From Bacillus safensis FO-36b (GTDB taxonomy: Bacteria > Bacillota > Bacilli > Bacillales > Bacillaceae): a DNA stretch of 64,000 nucleotides. Under the pieces are notes generated by a model. That model was not told the DNA's origin. It searched no databases and was given only the letters and a program-made list of their open reading frames with translations. Position numbers and translations under genes: made by a program. The stretch's first letter is position 1, and each line of letters starts with the position of its first letter. The DNA is taken from positions 186,001 through 250,000 of the forward strand of contig NZ_ASJD01000004.1 of the NCBI RefSeq assembly GCF_000691165.1. Reading direction: 5' to 3'. This document shows positions 1 through 8,916 of this stretch, piece after piece.

Positions 1-59
1 TGTTCTAAGCTCAGTGTATGCAGAAAAATAAAAAACGTTTAGGCACCTGTCATCGTTTG

Positions 60-95
60 AAAAAAGAACCGCCCTCACGCACGGCAGGACGGCTC
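60..95 (-). terminator. Intrinsic terminator of sscA
   Basis: On the minus strand a roughly 10-bp GC-rich stem (arms 86-95 and 66-75) is followed by a T run at 65-60. It lies just after the sscA stop codon and reads in the same direction. Confidence 0.75.
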
Positions 96-116
96 CCTTC
101 TGTCACAGCGATTTAA

Positions 117-203
117 TTAGTAAAGATATGCTGCACCAACGATGATCAGCAAAATGAATAGCACGACCAATAAAGCAAACCCATTAGAATATCCTGCTCC
201 CAT
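117..203 (-). CDS. sscA: Small spore coat assembly protein SscA (YjcZ-type), 28 aa
   Basis: This 28-residue ORF begins MGAGYSNGFALL and continues as a single hydrophobic helix ending AAYLY. That is the signature of the very short YjcZ/SscA sporulation proteins, which in B. subtilis support spore coat assembly and germination. A perfect Shine-Dalgarno (AAAGGAGG) lies about 8 nt upstream of the ATG, and a terminator follows directly. The position next to prsA matches the B. subtilis location of sscA as I remember it. Expression is expected in the mother cell, but I could not assign a sporulation promoter. The reading frame and RBS are clear; the exact name is a family and synteny call. Confidence 0.8.
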   Translation of the reverse strand: MGAGYSNGFALLVVLFILLIIVGAAYLY

Positions 204-364
204 ATAATTCAGCCTCCTTTTTGTGATCACTATATGTGTATGTCGCGCGCAATTTTTTGACTAGACGAATGCCCTTCCATTTGCATTTCTTTTTACAGCG
301 TGTCACAATATGTTATGATACAAGCAATGATAAATAAATTGGAAAGATTAGGAGTGTTTTTTGA

Positions 365-1249
365 ATGAAAAAAATGGCTTTAGCAGCTGTAACAGCAGTA
401 AGTGTTTTAACTCTTGGCGCATGCAGTAGCGGTGATAAAGATGTGATCGCCACAACAAAATCAGGAGATGTCACAAAAGGAGAACTTTATACTACTCTTA
501 AGAAACAAGCAGGTGGAGATGCTTTAAACCTACTTGTTCAACAAAAGGTTCTTGCTGACAAATACAAAGTATCTGATAAAGAAATTGATAAGAAATTGGA
601 AGAATATAAAAAGACACTTGGTGAAGATCGTTTAAAACAGCTTCAAGATGAATTCGGTAAAGATTACATCAAAGATCAAGTGAAATATGAGCTGCTGACT
701 CAAAAGGCTGCCAAAGCTAACATCAAAATCACTGATAAAGAAGTAAAATCGTATTACGATGACCTTAAAGGAAAAATCCGCGCAAGCCACATTTTAGTAG
801 CTGATAAGAAAACAGCTGACGAAGTGGAAAAGAAATTAGATAAAGGTGAAAAATGGGATGCCCTTGTCTCTGAATATTCAACTGATACTGCTTCAGCAGC
901 ACAAGGCGGCGATGTAGGCTGGTTCGCAAAAGAAGGCCAAATGGACGAGAACTTCAGCAAAGCTGCTTTCAAACTAAAAGTAAATGAAATCAGCAAGCCA
1001 GTAAAATCCCAATTCGGCTACCATATCATTAAAAAGACTGAAGAACGCGGTAAATATGATGACATGAAAGCGGACTTGAAAAAAGAACTGCTTGACCAAA
1101 AACAAGCAGACACAAATGAAATCCAAAACATCTTAAACAAATTAGTAAAAGATGCTGATGTGAAAGTAAAAGATAAAGAGCTTCAAAAAACGTTCAAAGA
1201 AAAATCTGAACAGCCTGCACAAAATCAGCAGACACAACAGAACCAGTAA
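365..1249 (+). CDS. prsA: Foldase lipoprotein PrsA (parvulin-type peptidyl-prolyl isomerase)
   Basis: PrsA is an extracytoplasmic membrane-anchored chaperone that folds secreted proteins after Sec export. The 294-aa product starts with a lipoprotein signal peptide with lipobox LGAC, so Cys20 is the predicted lipidated residue. A parvulin domain spans about residues 135-228 (RASHILV near its start, FGYHIIKK at its end), flanked by lysine-rich helical arms. The C-terminus is a short Gln-rich tail. The gene is monocistronic: it has its own upstream region and a strong terminator at 1254-1291. Length and domain order match the Bacillus family, and the identification is secure. Confidence 0.97.
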   Translation: MKKMALAAVTAVSVLTLGACSSGDKDVIATTKSGDVTKGELYTTLKKQAGGDALNLLVQQKVLADKYKVSDKEIDKKLEEYKKTLGEDRLKQLQDEFGKDYIKDQVKYELLTQKAAKANIKITDKEVKSYYDDLKGKIRASHILVADKKTADEVEKKLDKGEKWDALVSEYSTDTASAAQGGDVGWFAKEGQMDENFSKAAFKLKVNEISKPVKSQFGYHIIKKTEERGKYDDMKADLKKELLDQKQADTNEIQNILNKLVKDADVKVKDKELQKTFKEKSEQPAQNQQTQQNQ

Positions 1250-1253
1250 TCAC

Positions 1254-1291
1254 AAAAAACCCCTCTGCCGTCATCGTGCAGAGGGGTTTTT
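1254..1291 (+). terminator. Intrinsic terminator of prsA
   Basis: An A-rich flank and ACCCCTCTGC pair with GCAGAGGGG followed by a T run, a few bases after the prsA stop. The flanking A and T runs make it potentially bidirectional, so it may also stop yhaL transcripts. Confidence 0.9.
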
Positions 1292-1302
1292 GTATGACGA
1301 GA

Positions 1303-1533
1303 TTAAGCAATCGAATGATCTTCATGTCCCGCAGTATCCTGCGATCTTTTCACCTGCTGATCCTGACGTCTGCGCTCTCTTTCCTGTTCCATTCGCTCGA
1401 TAAAAATTTCTCCTTCCTTTTCAATAAAGGATTGATCAATCTCTTGCTCCTCTTTGGCTGTTGTCATTAATTTATACGCACAGAAAATAATGCCGATGAT
1501 ACATGCATACACCCACCACGGAAAAAACAACAT
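1303..1533 (-). CDS. yhaL: Sporulation-associated membrane protein YhaL, 76 aa
   Basis: The product starts MLFFPWWVYACIIG, one N-terminal membrane helix, followed by a highly charged coiled-coil-like tail (RMEQERERRRQ). This matches B. subtilis YhaL, an uncharacterised protein annotated as sporulation-related. I chose the ATG at 1533 because AAAGGAGG sits about 10 nt upstream. A longer version beginning 10 codons earlier would place the RBS inside the gene. It is convergent with prsA. Function is unknown beyond the family label. Confidence 0.75.
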   Translation of the reverse strand: MLFFPWWVYACIIGIIFCAYKLMTTAKEEQEIDQSFIEKEGEIFIERMEQERERRRQDQQVKRSQDTAGHEDHSIA

Positions 1534-1613
1534 TTTTTCATCGCCTCCTTTTCTTAAGGACATTCCTCTCTTCCTTTGTGTTACATGCTTATGCGAAAAG
1601 AAGACAAGTTATG

Positions 1614-1643
1614 AAAAAAAACGCCCGCATAAACGGACGTTTT
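1614..1643 (-). terminator. Intrinsic terminator of the yhaO-yhaN-yhaM operon
   Basis: On the minus strand AACGTCCG, a short loop and CGGGCGTT are followed by a T run, directly after the yhaM stop. Confidence 0.8.
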
Positions 1644-1650
1644 GACATGA

Positions 1651-2598
1651 TTATTCGTGATGGAAGGTTGGTTTATAAAACGAACGATTCTCAAGTGCAA
1701 AAATACGTTCTGTATATTCTCCTGGTTTCACATGCTCAAGCGCACGATCCATCATGTTCATTTTCGCATCTAAATTATCAATATAGTGGAGAATTTCAGC
1801 TTCTTTTACCATTGGTGGTTTCGGGCTGCCCCATTCTCCTTTTCCATGATGACTCAGGACTAAGTGCTGTAAAATAAGAATTTCCTCTGAATCAATGCTA
1901 AGCTCTTCCGCAGCTTTCGCAATTTCTGTCACCATAATGGAAATGTGGCCAATTAAATTCCCTTCCACAGTATATGTCGTGGAGACTGGGCCCGAAAGCT
2001 CTTTGACTTTCCCTAAATCATGAAGAATGATACCTGAATATAAAAGATCTCGATCTAGTGATGGATATAGGTCAACAATGGATTTTGCTAAATGCAGCAT
2101 AGACACGACGTGGTAGGCGAGTCCAGAGACAAATTCGTGATGATTTTTTGTCGCTGCTGGATAATCAGCAAATTCCTGTCCATATTTCTTCAGCAAATGC
2201 CTTGTAACACGCTGAATATTAGGGTTTTTCATATCAAAGATATATTGCATAATCGTATCCATCATATCGTGTTTTGGAATAGGAGCTGTTTCGAGAAAGT
2301 CATCAATTCGAATTTGCTCGTTTTCAGCAACAGGGCGTATATTCCTAAGCTTCAGCTGATTCCTCCCGCGATAATGATGAATGTCGCCTACTACCTTCAC
2401 GATGGTTTGCGGTCCATAGGTGATTTCATCATTCTGCTTTGCATCCCATAGTTTTGCCTCAATATCTCCACTTTGATCTTGAAGAATGAGCGTTAAAAAT
2501 GGTTTGCCATTACTTGCAATTCCTTTAGTAGATGATTTAATTAATAAATGCAGGTCAACTTGTTCGCCGACATCATAGGTCATGATCCCTTTAGCCAT
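1651..2598 (-). CDS. yhaM: 3'-5' exoribonuclease YhaM (OB-fold + HD domain)
   Basis: YhaM is a metal-dependent 3'-to-5' exonuclease that acts on RNA and single-stranded DNA. The 315-aa protein has an N-terminal OB-fold nucleic-acid-binding segment (about residues 10-95) and an HD phosphohydrolase domain. The HD metal site is visible as ILHDLGK around residue 190, with further conserved His residues in [17 protein letters not shown]. The length equals the usual family length. It is the last gene of a run with yhaO and yhaN, although a roughly 60-bp gap and its own RBS leave room for a separate promoter. Confidence 0.95.
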   Translation of the reverse strand: MAKGIMTYDVGEQVDLHLLIKSSTKGIASNGKPFLTLILQDQSGDIEAKLWDAKQNDEITYGPQTIVKVVGDIHHYRGRNQLKLRNIRPVAENEQIRIDDFLETAPIPKHDMMDTIMQYIFDMKNPNIQRVTRHLLKKYGQEFADYPAATKNHHEFVSGLAYHVVSMLHLAKSIVDLYPSLDRDLLYSGIILHDLGKVKELSGPVSTTYTVEGNLIGHISIMVTEIAKAAEELSIDSEEILILQHLVLSHHGKGEWGSPKPPMVKEAEILHYIDNLDAKMNMMDRALEHVKPGEYTERIFALENRSFYKPTFHHE

Positions 2599-2660
2599 TC
2601 AATAAAAGCTCCTTCCATGTTTCTGCTCATATAAGTATAACATAAGTCATTATTTGTCAA

Positions 2661-5450
2661 TCATTCAACTGCTAAACTCGTAATCTGTCCATCTTTTGCA
2701 GCCTGCGCCATATGCTGATGACAGGTAAAATAAAACAGCTGTGTTTCAAAACGCGTGAGTTCATTCATCAATTCCAGCACTCTTCCTAGACGAACATGAT
2801 CAAAATGAACGAAGCTGTCATCCATCATAAACGGAAGCTGACATTCCTGCTGATGAGACAAGGCGAGTGCAAAACGAATGGCCAGATAGACTTGTTCACA
2901 GGTTGCTTGCGAGAGCTCGTCTGGGCGGAATATTCGTCCATCCATCCTTTTCACGATCAGCCGGTCATCCTCTGGTGAAAATAAAATGGCTTCATATCGA
3001 TCATTCGTTAACGGCTGAATAAAGCGGGAAGCTGTTTGCAGCAGTGCTGGCAGCCTTTTTTCTTTATGTTCATTCAATTTTTCTCGAATGACGGAGCGGA
3101 CAAGCTGAATCGCCGCCCATTTTTTCGCAAGGTGCTTTGCATGCTCCTGCTCAGCTGAAAGCTGATGAGTCAAATCAGACACCGTACCTGAAGCTTCTAT
3201 TTGCCGGATTTCCACTGCTCGTTCTGCCAGACGTTTTTCCATATTCGCCGCATTCGATTGTATGTTATTCAGGTGCTGCTTTGCTTCCGCACACTCTTCT
3301 TCAAGAAGACGCAATCCTTTACGAACAATCGATTCTTCCTCATCAAAGCAGCCGCTTCTATGCAGCTCTTGATTCAGCTGCTGCAAATGGGAAAGCCGTT
3401 CCCGATATTCTTTCGACAGATGGGAAAGAATTTGGTAATCTTTTTTGGACTCTGCCTCTACTTGGCGAAAAAGCGCGTCCATTTGTTTTTCGTAATAGTC
3501 AATTTCCCCTTCCAGCGTCGTGATCTGCTGTTTCACATGTTGAATCGATACATCCAATGTCTGACGTTCTTTTTCTCTTTTCGCCTCATCTTTCAATATC
3601 TCTTGAAAGGCCGAGATGTTCTCTTGAATGGTGCCTTCCTTTCGCTGCAGAAGACTGCTTAACGCTTCCACCCTTTGCTCATAATTGGACTGCTGGCCGG
3701 CAAGCTCGTCTATTTCCCGGCTAAGCTCCTCATATCCCGCTGTATTCGTTTTTAATTGCTTCAGGATAAGGAAGGCTTCTACTAGGAAAGAAAGCTCTGA
3801 GGACAAGCCCAGCTGTTTTTTCTTTTCCTCTACTTGCTGCTGGACAGGTTCCAGCTCCTGCTCCCAGTCTTCATATTGCCGGATGATCCTTTCGTACAAA
3901 AGCTCCTTCTGCCTCACAAGCGTTTCAGCTGAAGCTGCCTGTACTTGGAAGGAATCGAATGTTCCCCCGCCGCTTCCCTGTTTCACCTGTGTCGATTTCA
4001 AAAATGGGTAAATAGCAAAGAAGACAAAAACAGAAAACCCTGCAAATAAGAAAGTAACCCACCACTCTGTTAAAAAGAAAAGGACAAGCAGAAATGCAGC
4101 ATCAAATATCACCATCACAGGGAATAACCACGCCCGGGAATGAACCTGTTTCTCTTTTGCTCTTGTTTCCCCAGCTTCCACTGAACTGTGCGATTTGGCC
4201 TGCTGTTCCTTTAATCCTTTTAAAGCGGTTTCCGCTTCTTCCAGCTCATGTCTTGCATGATCAAACCGGTCATCCAGCTGTGCCTTTCTGTCCATTAAAC
4301 GAACGTAGTGGCTGACAGCCTCCTTTAATTCCCACTCAAATTCAAGGGAGTCGTCAATCTGCTCAAGCTTGACTGAACGCTGCCACTTCAGCTTCGCTGC
4401 GGCTTCGTCCATTTTTTGTTTCAATGAATCACGTTCTGCTTTACATTCAGCTAAGCGGTTTTTGACACGTTCAGCATGAGAAGATTCATCAACGACACGC
4501 TTCATCTCCAGTAATGTATCCTTGTCATAAAGCGGTTGAACTTGTGCCAGCGAGGTTTGCAAATGATCTAATTTTTGCTTTAGTGCAGTCATTTGAGCCT
4601 TTTTCGGGTGATGGTGTGATTCTAATTTATCCAATTCATGCTCTGTTTCTGCTCTAAAGCGTTTGACTCGTTCTGGATAACGGGCTAATTCTTTTTTTAA
4701 CTCCATCTTCTTCTCTAACATGGGATAAAGTCGAATGTGTTCGTTTAACTGCTGAATCTGTTCTTCTGTCTGCTTCATTTCCTTTTGAAGCGCTGTGATC
4801 GTCTCTATGAATTCAGAATGCTCCCGTTTTTTTTCTGTATAACGGCCTTCTGCCAATCTAGCTTGTTTCAGCTGGGCAGCCAGCTCTTTTAAACGATCAA
4901 GCTGCTGGTTTAATTCCGGCTTGCGTCCATTTGGTTTAAACAGCTGCTCCTGCTGCTTAAGCAGCCTGCTATCCATCTTGGAGGCAGCATCTGAGCCAAA
5001 TAAACTTGAGAAAAGGAGAAATTCACCGATTTGATCTTCGTTTAAGGCTTGGACATTTTGCAGTCCAAACACATCAAATGAATAGATTGATTGGAATAAT
5101 CTGCGATCTGTTCCCTTTAAAAGAGTTCGTAGAAATGCTTCATCTTTCACTTCACCATTCGGTAAAAACACCTGCGTTTGACCGCCTCGATCGGACGATC
5201 TCTCAATGTGAATGACACCTAACTCCTCATCTAAGCAAGTGAGGGAGCCGCCATAGAAAGATCCTTGTTTCGGCTTGTATATCTTGTTTTTTGAAAAACC
5301 AAATAACATCGACTCAATAAATGCCTTCAATGTCGTTTTCCCCGATTCATTCAGGCCGTAAACTAGCTGAAAACCGTCATCAGAAAAGTGAAAGGTTCGA
5401 TTTGAAAATTTCCCGAAATTCGCTATATGGAGTGAACGTATTTTCATCAT
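2661..5450 (-). CDS. yhaN: SbcC/Rad50-like ATPase YhaN
   Basis: This 929-residue SMC-type ATPase probably works with the nuclease YhaO, in the manner of the SbcC-SbcD pair of DNA-end processing enzymes. Walker A is at the N-terminus (YGLNESGKTT, about residues 30-39). Long coiled-coil arms are broken near the middle by a hydrophobic stretch (FPVMVIFDAAFLLVLFFL and following, about 435-480) resembling two membrane helices. The C-terminus carries the ABC ATPase lobe (LSQATCEQVYLAIRFALALS, then PFMMDDSFVHFD). Membrane segments are unusual for SbcC proper and characteristic of YhaN-like proteins. The ATG lies 13 nt after yhaO, indicating co-transcription. Confidence 0.92.
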   Translation of the reverse strand: MMKIRSLHIANFGKFSNRTFHFSDDGFQLVYGLNESGKTTLKAFIESMLFGFSKNKIYKPKQGSFYGGSLTCLDEELGVIHIERSSDRGGQTQVFLPNGEVKDEAFLRTLLKGTDRRLFQSIYSFDVFGLQNVQALNEDQIGEFLLFSSLFGSDAASKMDSRLLKQQEQLFKPNGRKPELNQQLDRLKELAAQLKQARLAEGRYTEKKREHSEFIETITALQKEMKQTEEQIQQLNEHIRLYPMLEKKMELKKELARYPERVKRFRAETEHELDKLESHHHPKKAQMTALKQKLDHLQTSLAQVQPLYDKDTLLEMKRVVDESSHAERVKNRLAECKAERDSLKQKMDEAAAKLKWQRSVKLEQIDDSLEFEWELKEAVSHYVRLMDRKAQLDDRFDHARHELEEAETALKGLKEQQAKSHSSVEAGETRAKEKQVHSRAWLFPVMVIFDAAFLLVLFFLTEWWVTFLFAGFSVFVFFAIYPFLKSTQVKQGSGGGTFDSFQVQAASAETLVRQKELLYERIIRQYEDWEQELEPVQQQVEEKKKQLGLSSELSFLVEAFLILKQLKTNTAGYEELSREIDELAGQQSNYEQRVEALSSLLQRKEGTIQENISAFQEILKDEAKREKERQTLDVSIQHVKQQITTLEGEIDYYEKQMDALFRQVEAESKKDYQILSHLSKEYRERLSHLQQLNQELHRSGCFDEEESIVRKGLRLLEEECAEAKQHLNNIQSNAANMEKRLAERAVEIRQIEASGTVSDLTHQLSAEQEHAKHLAKKWAAIQLVRSVIREKLNEHKEKRLPALLQTASRFIQPLTNDRYEAILFSPEDDRLIVKRMDGRIFRPDELSQATCEQVYLAIRFALALSHQQECQLPFMMDDSFVHFDHVRLGRVLELMNELTRFETQLFYFTCHQHMAQAAKDGQITSLAVE

Positions 5451-5463
5451 ACCTCTCCTTTTC

Positions 5464-6678
5464 TCATAATTGCTTCAGCTGTTCCGTCAGCAGCCTTTGT
5501 GCCTCTTCTTTTATATCCACTTCATCCTCTTTTGTGAGCGCTTTTCCTGACTTCCTGTAGGTTGGGTGACGCTTGATCGGTGAAAGCAGCTCTTCATATG
5601 ACTCAAACTGTGCAATTTCTGCCGTTAGTTCCTTCAAAAAGGAATCTTCTGGATCAATCACATCCTCGTTTGTTCGGCAATCAATTGACATCACCCAAAC
5701 AAACACATCTTCATCTTCCTCCTGCTCATGAAAAACAGTCATCAGCTCTTCGAGGACCTCAAGCTGCGTATGCTCAAAGTAAGAAGGCGCATCACCTGTC
5801 AATTCAATTCTCACAAAATGAGGAATGCCTTCCTCTTTCAGCTCATTGATTTTGCCTTCCACAAGTGTGACAAGATCCGTCATATGAGTTGTTTCTGTGA
5901 TGTCTATTGCCAGTTTCTCAAAGATGATATCTGCACAGCTGATAAAATCCGCTGCCCGTGAATCTTCGGAGAGGTGAATCAAGTAACAGCCTTTTTCTCC
6001 CGTTTCTTTTATATGTCTGCCCTGCACATTACCAGGATAAATTATATATGGGTCTTCATGCAGAAGGGCTCTTTTATGTATATGTCCAAGCGCCCAATAA
6101 TCAAAATCCTGTGCTATGAGCTGCTGAAGCTGAAATGGGGCATATGCATCATGTCCTTCTTGTCCGGCTAATGTGCCGTGAAGCATCGCAATGTGATAGG
6201 CAGCATCTGTTGTTTTGACATAATGAGATGTCATATTTTCATATACAGCCCGCTCTTTGTAGCTAAACCCATAAATACTCGCGACAAGCTGATCCCCTCG
6301 ATAATAGGAGTGCTCACTTGGTGTACTGCTCGAAAAGACATGTACATTCTCGGGCCACTCAATCGGTGTCCATTCACCGCCTAAATGATCATGATTCCCA
6401 TAAATAATAAAGACTTCAATCCCGTGCGTTTGCAGTCTTACAAACTGATTTCTTAAAAACAGCTGTGCTTTTAAGCTGCGATTGGATTCATCAAATAAAT
6501 CACCGCTCAGCAGCACAAAGTCTACCTCCCGCGCAACGGCGAGATCAAAGATGTTCTTAGCACTTTGAAATGTACTTTCTTTGAGCCGCTTAAATATAGA
6601 ACTAGGTATAGTCGACATTCCTGCAAATGGACTGTCTAAATGTAAATCTGCGGCATGAATAAAGGTGAGCTTAGTCAA
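5464..6678 (-). CDS. yhaO: SbcD/Mre11-like metallophosphoesterase YhaO
   Basis: This is a calcineurin-type nuclease with DNA-repair exonuclease features, the predicted partner of YhaN. Visible metal-site motifs are FIHAADLHLDSP at the N-terminus, LLSGDLFDESN, IIYGNHDHLGG, and further on MLHGT and ALGHIHKR. A C-terminal accessory segment follows, as in SbcD. I prefer a TTG start at 6678 because AAGGAG lies 8 nt upstream and the protein then begins (M)TKLTFIHAADLH. An in-frame ATG at 6714 lacks an RBS. It is the first gene of the yhaO-yhaN(-yhaM) operon and divergent from yhzD. Confidence 0.92.
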   Translation of the reverse strand: MTKLTFIHAADLHLDSPFAGMSTIPSSIFKRLKESTFQSAKNIFDLAVAREVDFVLLSGDLFDESNRSLKAQLFLRNQFVRLQTHGIEVFIIYGNHDHLGGEWTPIEWPENVHVFSSSTPSEHSYYRGDQLVASIYGFSYKERAVYENMTSHYVKTTDAAYHIAMLHGTLAGQEGHDAYAPFQLQQLIAQDFDYWALGHIHKRALLHEDPYIIYPGNVQGRHIKETGEKGCYLIHLSEDSRAADFISCADIIFEKLAIDITETTHMTDLVTLVEGKINELKEEGIPHFVRIELTGDAPSYFEHTQLEVLEELMTVFHEQEEDEDVFVWVMSIDCRTNEDVIDPEDSFLKELTAEIAQFESYEELLSPIKRHPTYRKSGKALTKEDEVDIKEEAQRLLTEQLKQL

Positions 6679-6849
6679 ACGTCTATCTCCTTGTCCGATA
6701 CTGTCATTGTCCATATTTTATCATGCCATTTTTACGAATGCACGTTCTATCACTCTTCTTCTAAAAAACACATTTTTAAGGGCTAAAAAAGAGGTTTTGT
6801 CTTATTCCATGTTTAATTACATTAAAAACAGAAGAAAGGAAGATGAGGA

Positions 6850-7038
6850 ATGGAGAAGACATACTTTTTAACCGTATTTGACCGGTCGGGTGAGACTTTA
6901 TTAAATGAAAAAATCACAGCGGATGGTGACGAGAAAGCAAAGGAATTAGGACGTCATCGCTTAATGGAACAGCAATACACAAAGCATTCTCATCGACTCG
7001 TTGATCAAGCAGGAAAGCTGCTTTTATTTGAACGTTAA
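6850..7038 (+). CDS. yhzD: YhzD-like small protein, 62 aa
   Basis: A 62-aa soluble protein beginning MEKTYFLTVFDRSGETLLNE and ending KLLLFER. It has no signal peptide or membrane helix and its function is unknown. It resembles B. subtilis YhzD, which occupies the same neighbourhood. It is preceded by AGGAAGATGAGGA as RBS and is alone on the plus strand between the divergent yhaO and the convergent yhaR. Codon use matches the neighbours, so I regard it as real. Confidence 0.75.
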   Translation: MEKTYFLTVFDRSGETLLNEKITADGDEKAKELGRHRLMEQQYTKHSHRLVDQAGKLLLFER

Positions 7039-7060
7039 AAAAGCCGGCTTTCGCCGGCCT
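7037..7060 (-). terminator. Intrinsic terminator of yhaR
   Basis: GCCGGC-TTTC-GCCGGC stem. On the minus strand it is followed by a run of six T at 7042-7037, placing it after yhaR. On the plus strand it lacks a T run, so yhzD has no obvious terminator of its own. Confidence 0.8.
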
Positions 7061-7069
7061 CATGTTCAT

Positions 7070-7843
7070 TTATGCTTTTTGAAAGACAGGACGTCTTTTT
7101 TCTAAAAAGGCCTGTATACCTTCCTTGTGATCATGACTTTTTCTCAGTCTTGCCTGTGCTGCTCTCTCTTTTTGAAGAACTGCTAAGAGCTTTGATTCTG
7201 ACTGCTGGAAATAGATCATCTTTGTTTCGATAAAGGCTTGAAGCGGCATGTTCATAAATGGCTTCACACACACTTTTTGATACGTATCGACCTCATCCTG
7301 GAACACCCCGTCTGCAAGGCGCAGCTTTAACGCTTCTTCAGCCGGCAGCTTTTGTCCGCTCCAAATCAATTGTTTAGCGGTTTGCTCACTCACTCTTTTT
7401 GTGAGGAAAAAATGCCCCCCGCCATCTGGAATTAATCCTACTCCATTAAAATTCATGGCGAGTTTTGCATCCTGATGCATAAACAAGTAGTCACAGCTTA
7501 GAGCAAAGCTAAAAGCGAGGCCTGCTGCTGACCCGTGAACAAGCGCAATCGTCACTTTTTTCATACTAGCTAGAGAAAGTGTAATTCCCTCGATCAAATC
7601 CATCACACGATGGAAATCTTCTTCACTTTCCTGCTTGAGCATCATCCCAATATCTCCGCCTGCTGAGAATCCTTTTCCCGCTCCCTTGATGACAACGACT
7701 TTTGCACTGCTTTCCTCCGCTGCATCACATGCTTCTTTGAATTCAGCAAACATGTCCACATGAAAAGAATTATAAGCTTCAGGCCTATTGAAAACGATTT
7801 CAAAAACATCCCCGTCTAACTGACAATTGATATATGTCATCAT
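7070..7843 (-). CDS. yhaR: Enoyl-CoA hydratase/isomerase family protein YhaR
   Basis: A 257-aa crotonase-fold protein. The oxyanion-hole segments are visible as GAGKGFSAGGDIGMM (around residue 60) and ALVHGSAAGLAFSFALSCDY (around 105). It probably acts on an acyl-CoA thioester, but whether as hydratase, isomerase or hydrolase cannot be read from the sequence. Length is typical. The RBS is a purine-rich GGGGATGG just before the ATG. In B. subtilis, yhaP-yhaQ ABC genes sit near yhaR; they are absent here. Confidence 0.9.
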   Translation of the reverse strand: MMTYINCQLDGDVFEIVFNRPEAYNSFHVDMFAEFKEACDAAEESSAKVVVIKGAGKGFSAGGDIGMMLKQESEEDFHRVMDLIEGITLSLASMKKVTIALVHGSAAGLAFSFALSCDYLFMHQDAKLAMNFNGVGLIPDGGGHFFLTKRVSEQTAKQLIWSGQKLPAEEALKLRLADGVFQDEVDTYQKVCVKPFMNMPLQAFIETKMIYFQQSESKLLAVLQKERAAQARLRKSHDHKEGIQAFLEKRRPVFQKA

Positions 7844-8024
7844 CCATCCCCCTCTTCTTTTAAAAGCTCATCACTTACTTCCATTTTCATCATGTAAAAC
7901 CTTTTTCTCTAAATAAAAAATTTCAAGATCAATTGATACTAAAATAAGCATAATGATTGAAACAAGAAATATATTTTTATATAGTAAAAAAAGAAAGAAA
8001 ATAAATTTGAAAGGAGGAGGATGA

Positions 8025-8351
8025 TTGATCAGATGTTCCATCATGATATTGGTTAGCTTCATCGTCATGTTTTCTCCTTTTTCAAATGTCGTTTTTGCTT
8101 CACAGGCAGAAGCGAGTATACCTAGCCTGATTTCTCCATCCATTTATGATGAAGAAATCAATGCTGTGAAGACACCTTCATTTTCAAAAAAACATGCTTC
8201 ATCCATTCTGTTGAAGGACAGATTATCAAGGGCGTATGCCAAGACTTTTCTGCCAAAGCCTGCCCCATCAGCTGCATTGTCCATTGATCTATGTTTTTTG
8301 GAAATGAAGTGTGCGATCCCCGTTATGTATCAATCTAATTACCTCTACTGA
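8025..8351 (+). CDS. khtS: KhtS (YhaS)-like secreted modulator of the KhtTU antiporter
   Basis: A 108-aa product with an N-terminal signal-like helix (about residues 5-25, VSFIVMFSPFSNVVFASQA) and a basic, Ser-rich remainder. It sits directly upstream of khtT and khtU, as the small gene khtS does in B. subtilis, where it modulates the antiporter. The TTG start at 8025 is favoured because AAAGGAGG ends about 7 nt upstream. The ATG at 8021 gives only a short out-of-frame peptide, and an in-frame ATG at 8043 is the fallback. Assignment rests on position and length; similarity itself was not tested. Confidence 0.6.
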   Translation: MIRCSIMILVSFIVMFSPFSNVVFASQAEASIPSLISPSIYDEEINAVKTPSFSKKHASSILLKDRLSRAYAKTFLPKPAPSAALSIDLCFLEMKCAIPVMYQSNYLY

Positions 8352-8415
8352 TTCATTTTATTTCATCCGCATTTACTATTTGAAAAACACAGCCTATCAA
8401 ATTCGGAGGGATAAA

Positions 8416-8913
8416 ATGAACATTAAAGAAAATGATCTTCCTGGGATCGGAAAGAAATTTGAAATTGAAACGAGAAATAGAGAAAAGATGACGATTGTGA
8501 TTCATGATGATGGCAGACGGGAAATTTATCGTTTTGACGATGATGATCCAGATGAAGTGCTGTCTACCATTTCACTCGATGATGCTGAATCCCGGCAAAT
8601 CGCTGCTATTATCGGCGGTATGGTGTATAAACCGCAGGCACTAGAAACCATTGAAATGGCCTTCAACGACTTGATCATTGAATGGTTTAAAGTGGAAAAA
8701 GGTGCAAAAGCGGTTGGACATACACTCGGTGATTTAGATGTGAGACAAAATTATGAAGTCACCGTGATTGCGATCATTAAACATACAAATGAAAAATTAC
8801 TCAACCCTGGTGCCGATTCGATTATTCAAGCAAATGATACGATGGTCATTTCGGGCGAAAGAAAACACTTGAAGCGATTGGTACGTGATTTTCTTTCTAG
8901 AGGGGGAGAGTGA
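8416..8913 (+). CDS. khtT: KhtT: cytosolic regulatory subunit of the K+/H+ antiporter
   Basis: A 165-aa soluble protein whose C-terminal half (about 80-165) is an RCK_C/TrkA-C domain (LGDLDVRQNYEVTVIAIIKH, then NDTMVISGERKHLKRLVRDF). KhtT gates KhtU and is known to bind cyclic di-AMP in B. subtilis. The start at 8416 follows CGGAGGG at good spacing. The longer in-frame extension to 8311 overlaps khtS and has no RBS. Only 3 nt separate the stop codon from the khtU start, so the two are translationally coupled. Confidence 0.93.
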   Translation: MNIKENDLPGIGKKFEIETRNREKMTIVIHDDGRREIYRFDDDDPDEVLSTISLDDAESRQIAAIIGGMVYKPQALETIEMAFNDLIIEWFKVEKGAKAVGHTLGDLDVRQNYEVTVIAIIKHTNEKLLNPGADSIIQANDTMVISGERKHLKRLVRDFLSRGGE

Positions 8914-8916
8914 TGA

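Noticed and set aside
3201..3662. 153-aa plus-strand ORF antisense to yhaN
   Set aside because: Shadow of the coiled-coil coding region; no RBS and no family resemblance.
7871..8143. 90-aa minus-strand ORF between yhaR and khtS
   Set aside because: Overlaps the start of khtS on the other strand; no RBS, and the AT-rich intergenic sequence explains its hydrophobic middle.
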